A DNA stretch of 22,453 nt, taken from positions 1-22,453 of the forward strand of contig CAZJNX010000061.1 in NCBI GenBank assembly GCA_964547415.1, read 5' to 3'. Source of the stretch: CAZJNX01 sp964547415 (GTDB lineage: Bacteria; Pseudomonadota; Alphaproteobacteria; Rhizobiales; Amorphaceae). The notes under the pieces were generated by a model. That model searched no databases. It was not told the DNA's origin and saw only the letters and a program-made list of their open reading frames with translations. Shown here in pieces: positions 1-8,386 of this stretch (position 1 is the stretch's first letter; each line of letters begins with the position of its first letter). A program made the position numbers and the translations under genes.

Positions 1-1189
1 CGTACTTCTCGTAGACGTACTGGATCACCTCCTCGCGGCGCTCGTGCTCGAAGTCGATGTCGATGTCGGGGGGCTCGCGCCGCTCGGCCGACACGAAGCG
101 CTCGAACAGGAGGTCCGACCGGTCCGGGTCCACCTCGGTGACGCCGAGGCAGAAGCACACCGCCGAGTTCGCCGCCGAGCCCCGCCCCTGGGCGAGGATG
201 CCGCGCGAGCGGGCGAAGCGGACGATGTCGTGGACGGTGAGGAAGTACGGCGCGTAGTCGAGTTCGGCGATGATGGCCAGCTCCCGCTCCACGAGGCGGG
301 CCACCTTGTCCGGCACGCCCTCGGGGTAGCGCGCGCGGGCGCCCTCGCGGGCGAGGCGCTCCAGCGTCTCCTGGGGGGTGCGGCCGGGGTCGGTGGGCTC
401 CTCCGGGTACTCGTAGCGCAATTCGTCGAGGGAGAAGGACAGGCTTTCGAGAACCTTCGCCGTCTCCTCCACCGCCTCCGGGCAGGCGGCGAACAGGCGG
501 GCCATCTCCTGCGGGTCCTTCAGGTGGCGCTCGGCGTTCGCCTCGAGCCGCCGTCCGGCGGTGTCGATGATCACGTGCTCGCGGATGCAGGTGAGGACGT
601 CCTGGAGCGGGCGACGGCCCGGGCCGTGGTAGAGGGGGGCGTTGGTCGCCATGGGGCGGAGCCCGGCGCGCGCGGCGAGGGCGAGGTGGCGGGCGAGGCG
701 GCGCTGGTCGGCCCGCCCGTAGCCCATGGAGAGGGCGAGGCGGAGGGGCCGGTCGGTCGCCGCGGCGAGGCGGCGGGCGGCGTCCTCGAGGGCGGCCTCG
801 GGCGCCCCGTCCGCCACGAGGGCGAGGACCATGCCTTCCGCCCGCGCCTCGAGGTCGGCGAGCGTGATGCGGCAGTCGCCCTTCTCCCCGCGCATGTTGC
901 CGAGGGTGAGGAGGCGGCACAGCCGGCCGTAGGCGGCCCGGTCGGCGGGCCAGGCGATCACCTGAGGCGCCCCGCAGGTGAAGACGAGACGGCAGCCGAC
1001 GGCGAAGGGAAGGCCCACCTCCTTCGCCGCCAGGTGCGCGCGCACGATGCCCGCGAGCGAGTTCCGGTCGGCGACGGCGATGCCGGAAAGCCCCGCCTCG
1101 GCGGCGGCGAGCACCATCTCCTCCGCGTGGGAGGCCCCGCGCAGGAACGAGAAGTTGGTGGCGGCGGCGAGCTCGGCGAAGCGGGTCAC
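1..1189 (-). CDS. dnaE2: Error-prone DNA polymerase DnaE2 (ImuC), N-terminal part, cut by window edge
   Basis: C-family DNA polymerase alpha-type subunit that performs mutagenic translesion synthesis together with ImuA and ImuB. The GTG start at 1189 gives VTRFAELAAATNFSFLRGAS, the standard beginning of the family, and 396 residues are visible of the roughly 1,050-1,100 expected. Residues 1 to about 200 are the PHP domain (NFSFLRGASH, then the ADRNSLAGIVRAH segment). The visible end reaches the palm, with GRGSAANS and then PPDIDIDFEHERREE, whose acidic residues D375, D377 and D379 are the metal-binding polymerase residues. It is the last gene of the imuA-imuB-dnaE2 order but lies 1.85 kb (plus an assembly gap) downstream of imuB, whereas these genes are usually nearly contiguous. 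The C-terminal two thirds lie outside the window, so intactness cannot be judged. Confidence 0.95.
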   Translation of the reverse strand, partial: MTRFAELAAATNFSFLRGASHAEEMVLAAAEAGLSGIAVADRNSLAGIVRAHLAAKEVGLPFAVGCRLVFTCGAPQVIAWPADRAAYGRLCRLLTLGNMRGEKGDCRITLADLEARAEGMVLALVADGAPEAALEDAARRLAAATDRPLRLALSMGYGRADQRRLARHLALAARAGLRPMATNAPLYHGPGRRPLQDVLTCIREHVIIDTAGRRLEANAERHLKDPQEMARLFAACPEAVEETAKVLESLSFSLDELRYEYPEEPTDPGRTPQETLERLAREGARARYPEGVPDKVARLVERELAIIAELDYAPYFLTVHDIVRFARSRGILAQGRGSAANSAVCFCLGVTEVDPDRSDLLFERFVSAERREPPDIDIDFEHERREEVIQYVYEKY

Positions 1190-1209
1190 GGCGCCCCTCC
1201 CCTGCCGCG

Positions 1210-1640
1210 CCCGGGCCGGGGGCGGGCGACGGGCCGCCGGAAGGCCGGCCCGTCCCGCCGGCCACCGCGCGTTGCGGCGACCCCTCCCGCCGTTCCACGC
1301 CGGCGACCGGCGCCACCCGCCTTCGCCGACCGCCCCCGTCCCGACGAAGGCGCGTCCCCGCCCTCCCGCACGGGCCCGGGGCGGGCGACGGCGAGGCGGT
1401 CCGGAAGGCCGGCCGGTTCGCCGGCCTCCGCGCCCTGTGGCAACGCCTCCCGCCGCCCCGCGCCGGGGACGTGCGCCACCCCCCTTCGCGGACGGCCCTC
1501 GTCCCGGCGCGGGCACGCCTGGACAGTCCCGCACACGCCCCGCGCCAACGAGGAGCAGCCGGAGGACCGGCCCGTCCCGCCGGCCTCCGCGCGTTGCGCC
1601 AACCCCTCCCGCCGTTCCACGCCGGCGACCGGCGCCACAA
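1210..1640. repeat. Three divergent tandem units, about 160-bp period
   Basis: A conserved block of about 52 bases begins at 1265, 1428 and 1587, so spacing is 163 and 159 bases. The first and third blocks are nearly identical and share a core ending in GGCGACCGGCGCCAC. The middle block is more diverged. Upstream parts also match (the GGAAGGCCGGCC stretch near 1239 and 1403, and GGCCCGTCCCGCCGGC near 1247 and 1568). The units are old enough to have drifted but still align, and none appears to encode a protein. Confidence 0.65.
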
Positions 1641-2365
1641 CGCAAGGGTCCGGCGCAGGCGCCGTCGCAACGGTCCGCAACCGGATGGCGCGAGGCCGAT
1701 CGGCTGCACCGGGATCGTCGAGGGAGCCGGCGCGGCGTTCCGCCCGGGCCTGCGGCGCCCAGCCGCCCTCGCGGCACGGCGCCCTGCCGCGCCCCTCACC
1801 CGCGTTTCGCCGAGCCCCTGCCGTGACGAGACCGTCCTCGCCCACCTCCCGGGCCTTCCCTACCGGGCCCTTGGGGAGACCTGCGACGGGGCCCTGTCCG
1901 GCCGCCCCTTCACGACCATCGAGCGTCCGCGTGCGCCGACGCCGACCGTCGCGGAGATCGCCTTCAGCCATGGCCGCCCCGGAAAGAAGAAGGCGCTCGA
2001 CATCCGGGTCGCGTCGCTCGCCAGGGACGAGCTGGCCATCCGCCCGCAGGACGTGTTCGTGGTCCTCGTGGACGTTGACCAGGCGAACCGGTCCTGCGGC
2101 CCCGGCCGCGCCCGGGACGTGAAGGGGGAGCGACCATCCGAAGCCGCCGAACCATCCACGTGGATCGCCCGGCAGGCGGCCCGCGCGGCGCCGGAGGACG
2201 TCCGGCGAGGCCTGGGCACCCGGCGCGACGTGACGGCCGCCCCCCAGGCGCCGGCCCGGCACGGCCGCAGAGGACGGCCCTGCACGACGGGACACGGGGG
2301 CGGCAGTCACGGCGACCGCCCCACAGGCCGTGGACGGCCGCCTCCGCACTCGCGACGCCCTGCGC

Positions 2366-2774
2366 GGACCGGCCAGAGGCGGCGGCCGTCCACGCCNNNN
2401 NNNNNNNNNNNNNNNNNNNNNNNNNNNNNNNNNNNNNNNNNNNNNNNNNNNNNNNNNNNNNNNNNNNNNNNNNNNNNNNNNNNNNNNNNNNNNNNNCGCC
2501 GCGCCGACCTCGCCACGGACGGGCGTCCGTCGCCGCGCCTCCCGGGGCGGCCGGGCCGGGGCGGCGAGGCGGGACCGGGCAGACGGCGGAAGGGTTGGAC
2601 GACGCCACTCCCCCCGATCTCCGGACGGGACAACCGGCCCGGCAAGCGGCGCCAGGAACCGGCGCGCCCGTCGCCCCGACGGTCGCGGGGACCGGCCAGA
2701 GGCGGCGGCCGTCCACGCCCGCCGCGCCGACCTCGCCACGGACGGGCGTCCGTCGCCGCGCCTCCCGGGGCGGC
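2366..2774. repeat. Two-copy direct repeat interrupted by the assembly gap; shares sequence with the imuB 3' end
   Basis: Copy 1 is 2366-2396 plus 2497-2551 on the two sides of the N run. Copy 2 is uninterrupted at 2689-2774. Both halves are offset by 223 bases once the 100 N are removed, so the bases flanking the N run abut exactly in copy 2. Positions 2372-2394 and 2695-2717 match 3111-3133, inside the imuB coding region (the DGRRFWLF codons), at 22 of 23 bases. This suggests that the unit was partly seeded by a duplication of the imuB tail. Confidence 0.75.
2397..2496. other. Scaffold gap (100 N)
   Basis: A run of exactly 100 N, the conventional filler for a gap of unknown length. It interrupts a direct repeat and its two edges are contiguous in the other copy, so it probably hides further tandem units or nothing at all. 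Confidence 0.97.
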
Positions 2775-3039
2775 GACGCCGGCCGCCGCGCCATTCGCGG
2801 ATGCGAGGCGGGACGCGCGAGCGCCCGCCACCGGCCGGGGGGCGGTGAAGCCGGTCCGACGGGCGGGCGAGGGTGGCGCCACCCGCCCACCCGTCTGGGG
2901 ACCTCGACCATCGGAAAGGCGCCGGCGGACGGCTCCGCCGGACGGGGACACCCGCGGGGGCGGCCACGGAACGGGGCGGCGCGCGGCGGGCGGGGGCGGA
3001 GCCTGCCGGCGCCACCGGACGGGAAGGTGGACGGCGCGC

Positions 3040-4605
3040 TCACGGAAAGAGACCGTGGACGAACCAGGCGGGGCGGTCGGTCTCCCGCTCGTAGAGGCCG
3101 TGGCGGAAGAGCCAGAAGCGGCGGCCGTCCACGTCCTCCACCCGAAAGTAGTCACGGGTGCGGGCCGGGTGGCCGTCCCGCCACCACTCGGCGGCGATGC
3201 GCTCCGGTCCCTCGGCGGCGGCCACCTCGTAGGACACCTTGCGCCAGCGGAAGCGCACCGGCGGCCCGTCGGGGACGGTGGCGATCGCCTCCACGGGCTC
3301 GGGCCGGTCGAACAGGCGCAGGGGCCGGTCGGGCGGCTCGGCCGGCGCGTCCGGGTCGGCGGCGGGGGCGGGCCAGGGCGCGCCCTCCCCGGCGAGCGCG
3401 GGCCGCGCCTCGCAGGCGAGCGAGGGATGGTGGGTGTCCCGCGGCACGAGGCGGCGGACGGCATCGGCGCCGAGGCGGGCCGACAGGGTGTCGACGAGGC
3501 GGGCGAGGTCCGCCTCGGCGGCCGCCGTTCCGTCGAAACCCTGCTGCTCGGGGGCGGCCGGGCCCGTCTCGAGGGCGGCGAGGCGCAACAGGTCGATGCC
3601 GCTGTCTGTCTCGAGCCGCGCCGACAGGGCCTCGAGGCGGGGGGCGAGGACGGCCGCGATCGGCCCCGCCGCGGCGACGGGCCGGCTCGCCCCGGCCTCG
3701 AGACGGTGGACGGTCCCGTCGGCGTGGAACAGCGAGACGGCGAGCCGCCGCGCCCCCTCCCCCCGGGCGAGGAGGCTTTCGGCGAGCCCCTCCGCCATGG
3801 CGGCGAGCGCCGCCGAGACCGCCTCGATGCAGAAGACCGGCTCGGAAAAGCGCCGCTCCACGATGAGGGCGGGGGCGGGAAGGCGCGGGCTGACGGGTTC
3901 GTCGGCCGCACCGAGGGCGGCGTCGAGGCGGGCGAGGGGCTCGGCGCCGAAGCGGCGGGCGAGGCCCGCCCGCGGCTGCTCGAGGAGGTCGCCGACGGTG
4001 CGGATGCCGAGCCGGGCGAGGACGGACACCACGTCCGGAGCGAGCCGCAGGCAGGCGACGGGGAGGGGGGCGAGCGCCGCCCGCTCCCCGCCCTCGGCGA
4101 GGACGGGGGGCCTTTCGCCGTTGCGGGCGAGCGCGAAGGCGGCGCCCGGCGTGGCGGCGACGGCGGCCCGGGCCGACAGGCCCGCCCGGGCGAGGCGGTC
4201 GAGGAGGTCCGCGCGCAGGGCCGCCTCGCCGCCGAACAGGTGCGGGCAGCCCGTGACGTCGAGGAAGAGCCCGTCCGGCCCCGAGACGGCGACGAGCGGG
4301 GTGTAGCGGTCGCACAGGTCGGCGACCTTCAGGAGGAGGGCGCGGTCGGCGTCCGGGTCGTGGGCATCGACGGCGAGGGCCGGGACGAGGGCCCGCGCCT
4401 CCGCGAAGCCGAGGCCCGGGGCGAGGCCGGCCGCCTCGGCCGCCGCGTCGACGGCCGCGACGACGAGGGCGCCGCCCGTCCGCGTGACGGTGGCGACGGG
4501 GCGGCCCTCCGCCGCGGCCTCGCCGGCCGGCCCCGCTCCCTCGCGGGCGAGCCGGTCCGTCGACAGCCGCGGCAGCCACAGGGACAGGATCCGCCGCCCG
4601 CTCAC
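3040..4605 (-). CDS. imuB: ImuB, Y-family polymerase-like protein of the SOS mutagenesis cassette
   Basis: Non-catalytic Y-family relative that in characterised systems links DnaE2 to the sliding clamp and to ImuA. The GTG start at 4605 gives VSGRRILSLWLPRLSTDRL, the typical ImuB N-terminus, and 521 aa. Further upstream codons stay open but lack family resemblance. The polymerase-like fold spans roughly residues 1-340. LFLDVTGCPHLFGG (113-126) lies where active Y-family enzymes have their catalytic acidic pair, which is missing as expected for ImuB. A helix-hairpin-helix-like stretch follows around 195-215 (LGIRTVGDLLEQPRAGLARR). The C-terminal domain carries the family signature GPERIAAEWW, TRDYFRVED, DGRRFWLFRHGLY and WFVHGLFP. 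A PLRLFDRPEP stretch could be the clamp-binding motif, which is an inference. It is intact, but isolated by long spacers from both partners. Confidence 0.95.
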   Translation of the reverse strand: MSGRRILSLWLPRLSTDRLAREGAGPAGEAAAEGRPVATVTRTGGALVVAAVDAAAEAAGLAPGLGFAEARALVPALAVDAHDPDADRALLLKVADLCDRYTPLVAVSGPDGLFLDVTGCPHLFGGEAALRADLLDRLARAGLSARAAVAATPGAAFALARNGERPPVLAEGGERAALAPLPVACLRLAPDVVSVLARLGIRTVGDLLEQPRAGLARRFGAEPLARLDAALGAADEPVSPRLPAPALIVERRFSEPVFCIEAVSAALAAMAEGLAESLLARGEGARRLAVSLFHADGTVHRLEAGASRPVAAAGPIAAVLAPRLEALSARLETDSGIDLLRLAALETGPAAPEQQGFDGTAAAEADLARLVDTLSARLGADAVRRLVPRDTHHPSLACEARPALAGEGAPWPAPAADPDAPAEPPDRPLRLFDRPEPVEAIATVPDGPPVRFRWRKVSYEVAAAEGPERIAAEWWRDGHPARTRDYFRVEDVDGRRFWLFRHGLYERETDRPAWFVHGLFP

Positions 4606-5414
4606 GGTCGCCCTCCCGCGCCGCGCCGCCGCACCTCGCGCCGCCGGCACGCGTCCCGGACAGGACGGCGATCGGACGGCGCCTCGCCGCTGGCCCCGGA
4701 ATCCGGCCGCCGGACGGGACAGGCGGCGACGGGACGGCGGTGGACGCCCGGCGGCGCCCGTCGCCGGCGCGATGCGATCCTCGCCCGGAGCCGCCGCGCC
4801 GCCCCGGCCGCCCGGCGCCCGCCGGGCGGATCCCCGCGGAGCGGACGGACGGGGGGGCCGGACGTCTTGCCCGATGCCGACCGGATGCGCCGCGGACCGG
4901 GGTGAGCCATGCCCTCGGCGGGAAACGCCGCCGTTCGCGGGCGCACCGCTCCGTCGCAAGGCGCGGTGACGGGCGCGGCGCCCCGTCCGCGACCGCCAGG
5001 CCACGGCTTCCAAGGCCCCCCACGGGATGCACCGCGGGCCGGAAACGGGAGCCACGGCCGCCCCCTCCACCGGCGGCCGGACCGCCCCTCCGCAGGCGGC
5101 TGCGGCTTCGCGGACGGGACCGGCGGGTGGGCCACGACCGCCAGCCCTTGCCAAGCCGTCCGGTCGCGATCCGCCGTCGGCCGTCGAACGGCGGTCGTCA
5201 CAGCGAACGGCACATGGAACCGGCGAGCGCGACGACCCGCCCGGGGCCACTCGAGAGGGCGATGCCGACACGAGCCGACGGGCCGCTGCGGACGCCCCGG
5301 GAGTCGGAAAGCGGACTCACGGAGGGCGGAAGCCGGCGCGGGCCGCCGCGACGGGCCGCGCAGGACGGCAAGGAACCTTGCCGGGTCGGACGCCGCGCCG
5401 GCGAGAGGATCTCT

Positions 5415-5869
5415 GCCCCTTCCGACCCGCGCGGCGGCTCCCGGCCGGGCGGACGGCGCAACGGCCCGGGCGATGCTCCGCCACCCGTCGGGCCGGTGGC
5501 CCCNNNNNNNNNNNNNNNNNNNNNNNNNNNNNNNNNNNNNNNNNNNNNNNNNNNNNNNNNNNNNNNNNNNNNNNNNNNNNNNNNNNNNNNNNNNNNNNNN
5601 NNNGGGCAGGCGGAACGGCGCCGCGCCGGAACGGGAGGCGACGAGGCACGGGACGGCGGCCGGCGGAGCCCGCGCCTCGCCCGCGCTCCCCGGCCGTCAG
5701 CGCCGGGCCGCCCCTTCCGACCCGCGCGGCGGCTCCCGGCCGGGCGGACGGCGCAACGGACCGGGCGATGCTCCGCCACCCGTCGGGCCGGTGGCCCCGG
5801 GCAGGCGGAACGGCGCCGCGCCGGAACGGGAGGCGACGAGGCACGGGACGGCGACCGGCGGAGCCCGCG
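5415..5869. repeat. Direct repeat, 159-bp unit at 195-bp period, first copy split by the gap
   Basis: Copy 1 is 5416-5503 plus 5604-5674; copy 2 is 5711-5869. I count two mismatches over 159 bases (a C/A and a G/A). The left part is offset by 295 and the right part by 195, so removing the 100 N makes the two halves abut exactly as in copy 2. The high identity means either recent duplication or ongoing homogenisation. The 36 bases between copies are not obviously repeated. Confidence 0.85.
5504..5603. other. Scaffold gap (100 N)
   Basis: A second run of exactly 100 N, falling in the middle of a repeat unit. The flanks (GTGGCCCC on the left, GGGCAGGCGG on the right) are contiguous in the intact copy near 5791-5808, consistent with a collapsed tandem array. 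Confidence 0.97.
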
Positions 5870-6209
5870 GCCAGTCCGCCTCGGGCGGGCGCGGGGACGC
5901 CGCGCCACACACGCCGATGGAAGGGTGCGGGCGAGGAGATCGCGCCAGCGCCCATGGACGGGCTGGTACTGGCTGGCGCGGCCGGCCCGTCCCCGGTGAA
6001 GGCGGCGCGGGCGCGCCGGACGGCACCGGTGTCAGCGGGCGACCGCATGCGGTCCCGCAGCCCCCCACGCGGCTTGGACGGGCATGAGCCGGCGGTGCGG
6101 GAGGGATCGCCGTGGACCGCCCGAAGGCCCGGCCCGGCCGCCGGGGCGGAGCCGCGGGCCGCCCTTCGGATTGCCGCGAGACGACGGGCCGGAAGGAAAC
6201 GGCGCACGG

Positions 6210-8165
6210 TCATCGAGCCCACCCGGCGGACCGGAGGGCGGGGAACGGGAGGACCGCGCCGGCCGGCCCGCCGATGGACGGGACGCGCCGGGCGTGCCGG
6301 ACGGCGGGGACGAAGAAGCGGCCCCGCGCCGGGTCGAAGCCCGCGAGCGTGCCGCCGCAGCGCCCCTCTCGGTTGCGAACGAGGTCGACCCGCCAGACGG
6401 GCAGGCCCATGGGCGGCAGGCCGCCCGCGCCGCCCGCGCCGCAGGCGCCGCCGGCGAAGACGGCGTCCGGCGCCCCGGGCACCGGCGGCGCCGTGCCCCG
6501 GCCGGGGGCGGGAGCGATCCGCCAGCGGGTTCGGGCGGCCGACGCCCCCGCCCCGCCGGCGTTGCGCAGGAGAAGGGCCGGCACGCCGTGGCGCTCGCTG
6601 CGCAGGGCGAGGCGGCGGCTGGCGGTCAGGTCGAGCACCCGCGGCTCGCCCCGCACCTCGCCCACCACGGCCGCGGTGCCGCCCGCCGACAGCCCCTCCT
6701 CCATCGCCCACAGGACGTCACGCGCCCCGTGGGCCACCACGAGGACGAGCCGTCCCGGGTCGAGCCCGAGGGCTAGGCACCCGGGGCCGTGGATCGCGCC
6801 GCTCTCGCTGGCGGCGAGGCGCTCCGATACCCACAGGACGGCGCCCGGTCCGGCCGCGCCCTCGAGCCAGCGGCGCACGAGGGCGAGGGAAAAGCCCGTG
6901 GAGAGCCCGCCGTCCCGGGCGGCGTCGACGGCCACCTCGTGCAGGGAGGCGGCCGGAAAGCCCCCCGGAAACAGCCGGTCGAGCGCGGACAGGCCGAAGA
7001 AGCCGTCCCCGTCCGCCCCTGCCTCGCGGGCGGCGTGCGGTTCGCCGCGGACGCCGGCCGCCTGCCGTCCCTCGGCCTCCGCCTCCCGGGAGCGATCGCC
7101 CCCCGTTCCGTCCGCGCCGGCGGTGGCGGGATCCTTCGGGTACGAAGGGCCGGTGCCCTCCGCGCGCGGCGCCTCCGCGAGGCAACCCTCGGCTACGGGG
7201 CCGGCATGGCACGGCGCGGTGGACGGGCCGTTTCCGACGGCGCGGCGCATGGCGGTCCCGGGCCGTGCGCCTTCCGCGCCATGGGGGGCCGGGACGGTCG
7301 CCCCCCCTTCGTTCGCCCCGGTCGAGCCGGTCGAGCTGGCGGTCGCCGCCTTCACCCCGGCGTCGGCGCACGGCGGGCCGGGGGGCGCCGTTTCCCCGCC
7401 CGGACCGGCACGCGAAGGGCCACGCGGGCCCGGCCACGACCGCTCCGCCTTTCCGGCGCCCTCCGCCGGGATGCCCGCCCCGGAAAGGGGTGGCGCGGAT
7501 GACGGCCCCTTTCCGCCGCGCGGTTCCGGGGGCGGTAAAGCGGTGGCCGTCCCGTCTCCCGTGGCTGCGGAAAACAGCGGGCCGTCGTCGCGCCCCCGGA
7601 CATCTCCACCGGAAGCGGGACGGGACGGGATGGCGCTCGCGCCTCCCGCGTCCGGCTCGGGGGTGGCGGACGGCGGCGGCGCACGGCGGGGGACCGCCGG
7701 CCCGTCCGCCCGCAACAGGGCGCCGGCATCGGCCTTCTCCTTCGAGGATACGGGGGCCGCGGTGCCCGGACCGGGCGGGACGCCTCCCCCGGCGCCGGAA
7801 GGGGGATGGACCGCCCCGGCGGTGTCGGCGAACGGCGGAGTGGACGGGGCGCGGGGCCCGGCCGGGGCCTCCGCCGGGACGGCGGCGCGGACGGATCCGG
7901 ACCGGGACGTGTCGCCGGACGGGGCAGGGCGTGCCCCCTCGCCGCGAGGGGGCGGCCCATCCGCCCGGGCGGCCGACGACCCGTCGCGGGAGGCGGCGGC
8001 CTCGCGGTGCATGGCGCCATCCGCCGGCCTCGCGGCGCGGCTGCGCGAGGGCTCGCGCTGCCAGGCGGAGCGGCCGGCGCGGGCGGAGGCGGCCCCGCCC
8101 ACGGGGCGGCCCTCGATGGCGGCGATCTCGGCCCTGAGGCGGGCGAGGGTCTCGGCGCTTGCCAT
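6210..8165 (-). CDS. imuA: ImuA, RecA-like SOS mutagenesis protein with a large Gly/Ala/Pro-rich insertion
   Basis: First gene of the SOS translesion cassette. ImuA proteins have a RecA/SulA-like fold, act with ImuB and are usually about 240-280 aa; this frame gives 651 aa. The ATG at 8165 begins MASAETLARLRAEIAAIEG, the usual N-terminal helix. Residues about 25-385 are low-complexity and rich in G, A, P, S, E and R with no recognisable domain. The conserved core resumes at 387 with GFFGLSALDRLFPGGFPAAS, then SLHEVAVDAARDGG, LALVRRWL, GAVLWVSERLAASE, LGLDPGRLVLV, RDVLWAMEEGL, VVGEVRG and DLTASRRLALRSE. A smaller Gly/Pro-rich run lies at about 552-588 before VWRVDLVRNREG. The frame is unbroken throughout. 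The insertion uses less uniform third positions (GGT, CCT, GAT, GGA) than the core, so it may be recent. A LexA box sits 100 bp upstream. Confidence 0.88.
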   Translation of the reverse strand: MASAETLARLRAEIAAIEGRPVGGAASARAGRSAWQREPSRSRAARPADGAMHREAAASRDGSSAARADGPPPRGEGARPAPSGDTSRSGSVRAAVPAEAPAGPRAPSTPPFADTAGAVHPPSGAGGGVPPGPGTAAPVSSKEKADAGALLRADGPAVPRRAPPPSATPEPDAGGASAIPSRPASGGDVRGRDDGPLFSAATGDGTATALPPPEPRGGKGPSSAPPLSGAGIPAEGAGKAERSWPGPRGPSRAGPGGETAPPGPPCADAGVKAATASSTGSTGANEGGATVPAPHGAEGARPGTAMRRAVGNGPSTAPCHAGPVAEGCLAEAPRAEGTGPSYPKDPATAGADGTGGDRSREAEAEGRQAAGVRGEPHAAREAGADGDGFFGLSALDRLFPGGFPAASLHEVAVDAARDGGLSTGFSLALVRRWLEGAAGPGAVLWVSERLAASESGAIHGPGCLALGLDPGRLVLVVAHGARDVLWAMEEGLSAGGTAAVVGEVRGEPRVLDLTASRRLALRSERHGVPALLLRNAGGAGASAARTRWRIAPAPGRGTAPPVPGAPDAVFAGGACGAGGAGGLPPMGLPVWRVDLVRNREGRCGGTLAGFDPARGRFFVPAVRHARRVPSIGGPAGAVLPFPALRSAGWAR

Positions 8166-8265
8166 GGTCGGCGTCCCGGTTCCGCGTCGCGGACACGCGC
8201 CTCCCGCGCGGGGACGGGAACGCCCCCGCCGCCAGGCCGCGCCGGCAACGGTTCATCAAGGAATT

Positions 8266-8280
8266 GTTCGTTCTTTGTTC
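8266..8280 (-). promoter_or_regulatory. LexA operator (SOS box) for imuA
   Basis: GTTC-GTTCTTT-GTTC on the plus strand, which reads GAAC-AAAGAAC-GAAC toward imuA. This is a perfect match to the alphaproteobacterial LexA consensus GTTC-N7-GTTC (equivalently GAAC-N7-GAAC). It lies in the 221-bp divergent region between imuA and the cation transporter, 100 bp before the imuA ATG, and in an AT-richer patch (8251-8290) typical of a promoter. It also lies 106 bp before the transporter start, so an effect on that gene is conceivable but unsupported. Confidence 0.85.
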
Positions 8281-8386
8281 CATTGATTCCGGACCGTTCC
8301 CACGGAGTCAAGCGGCCCTTTCCGGCTTGCGCGGCGCGTGGGGACGGTGTTGTGGTCGCACCGCTCGCGAGGGGGAGAGTCCGGCG

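Larger units (their letters stand above)
1190..3039. other. Expanded repeat-rich spacer between imuB and dnaE2
   Basis: About 1,850 bases including 100 N, with extreme GC content. Every frame stays open for long stretches simply because stop codons are rare at this composition, and I recognise no protein family in any frame. It holds a three-unit divergent tandem repeat (about 1210-1640) and a two-copy repeat flanking the gap (2366-2774). I see no LexA box or clear promoter near dnaE2, so transcription presumably has to cross this spacer from upstream, or dnaE2 has a promoter I cannot see. Confidence 0.7.
4606..6209. other. Expanded repeat-bearing spacer between imuA and imuB
   Basis: About 1,600 bases including a 100-N gap, between the imuA stop and the imuB GTG. 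In most alphaproteobacteria these genes sit a few bases apart or overlap. No frame on either strand gives a recognisable protein; long open frames reflect composition. It contains the 195-bp-period direct repeat at 5415-5869. I see no promoter, LexA box or RNA gene in it. Confidence 0.7.

Noticed and set aside
2366..2774. Possible CRISPR array
   Set aside because: Units are too long, too few and without short regular repeats or a cas gene nearby.
1190..3039. Possible hidden gene between imuB and dnaE2
   Set aside because: All six frames give Arg/Pro/Gly/Ala-rich translations with no recognisable motif and they contain the repeats.
1471..4905. Very long plus-strand open frame (over 1,100 codons) opposite imuB
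   Set aside because: It is antisense to a clearly recognisable imuB and crosses the N gap; it arises from high GC with G/C-ending codons. No family resemblance.
4606..5271. Upstream extension of the imuB frame
   Set aside because: Open but without ImuB similarity before VSGRRILSLW; the family starts there.
5027..8137. Very long plus-strand open frame opposite imuA and the spacer
   Set aside because: Arg/Pro-rich translation typical of a shadow frame, interrupted by N, antisense to imuA.
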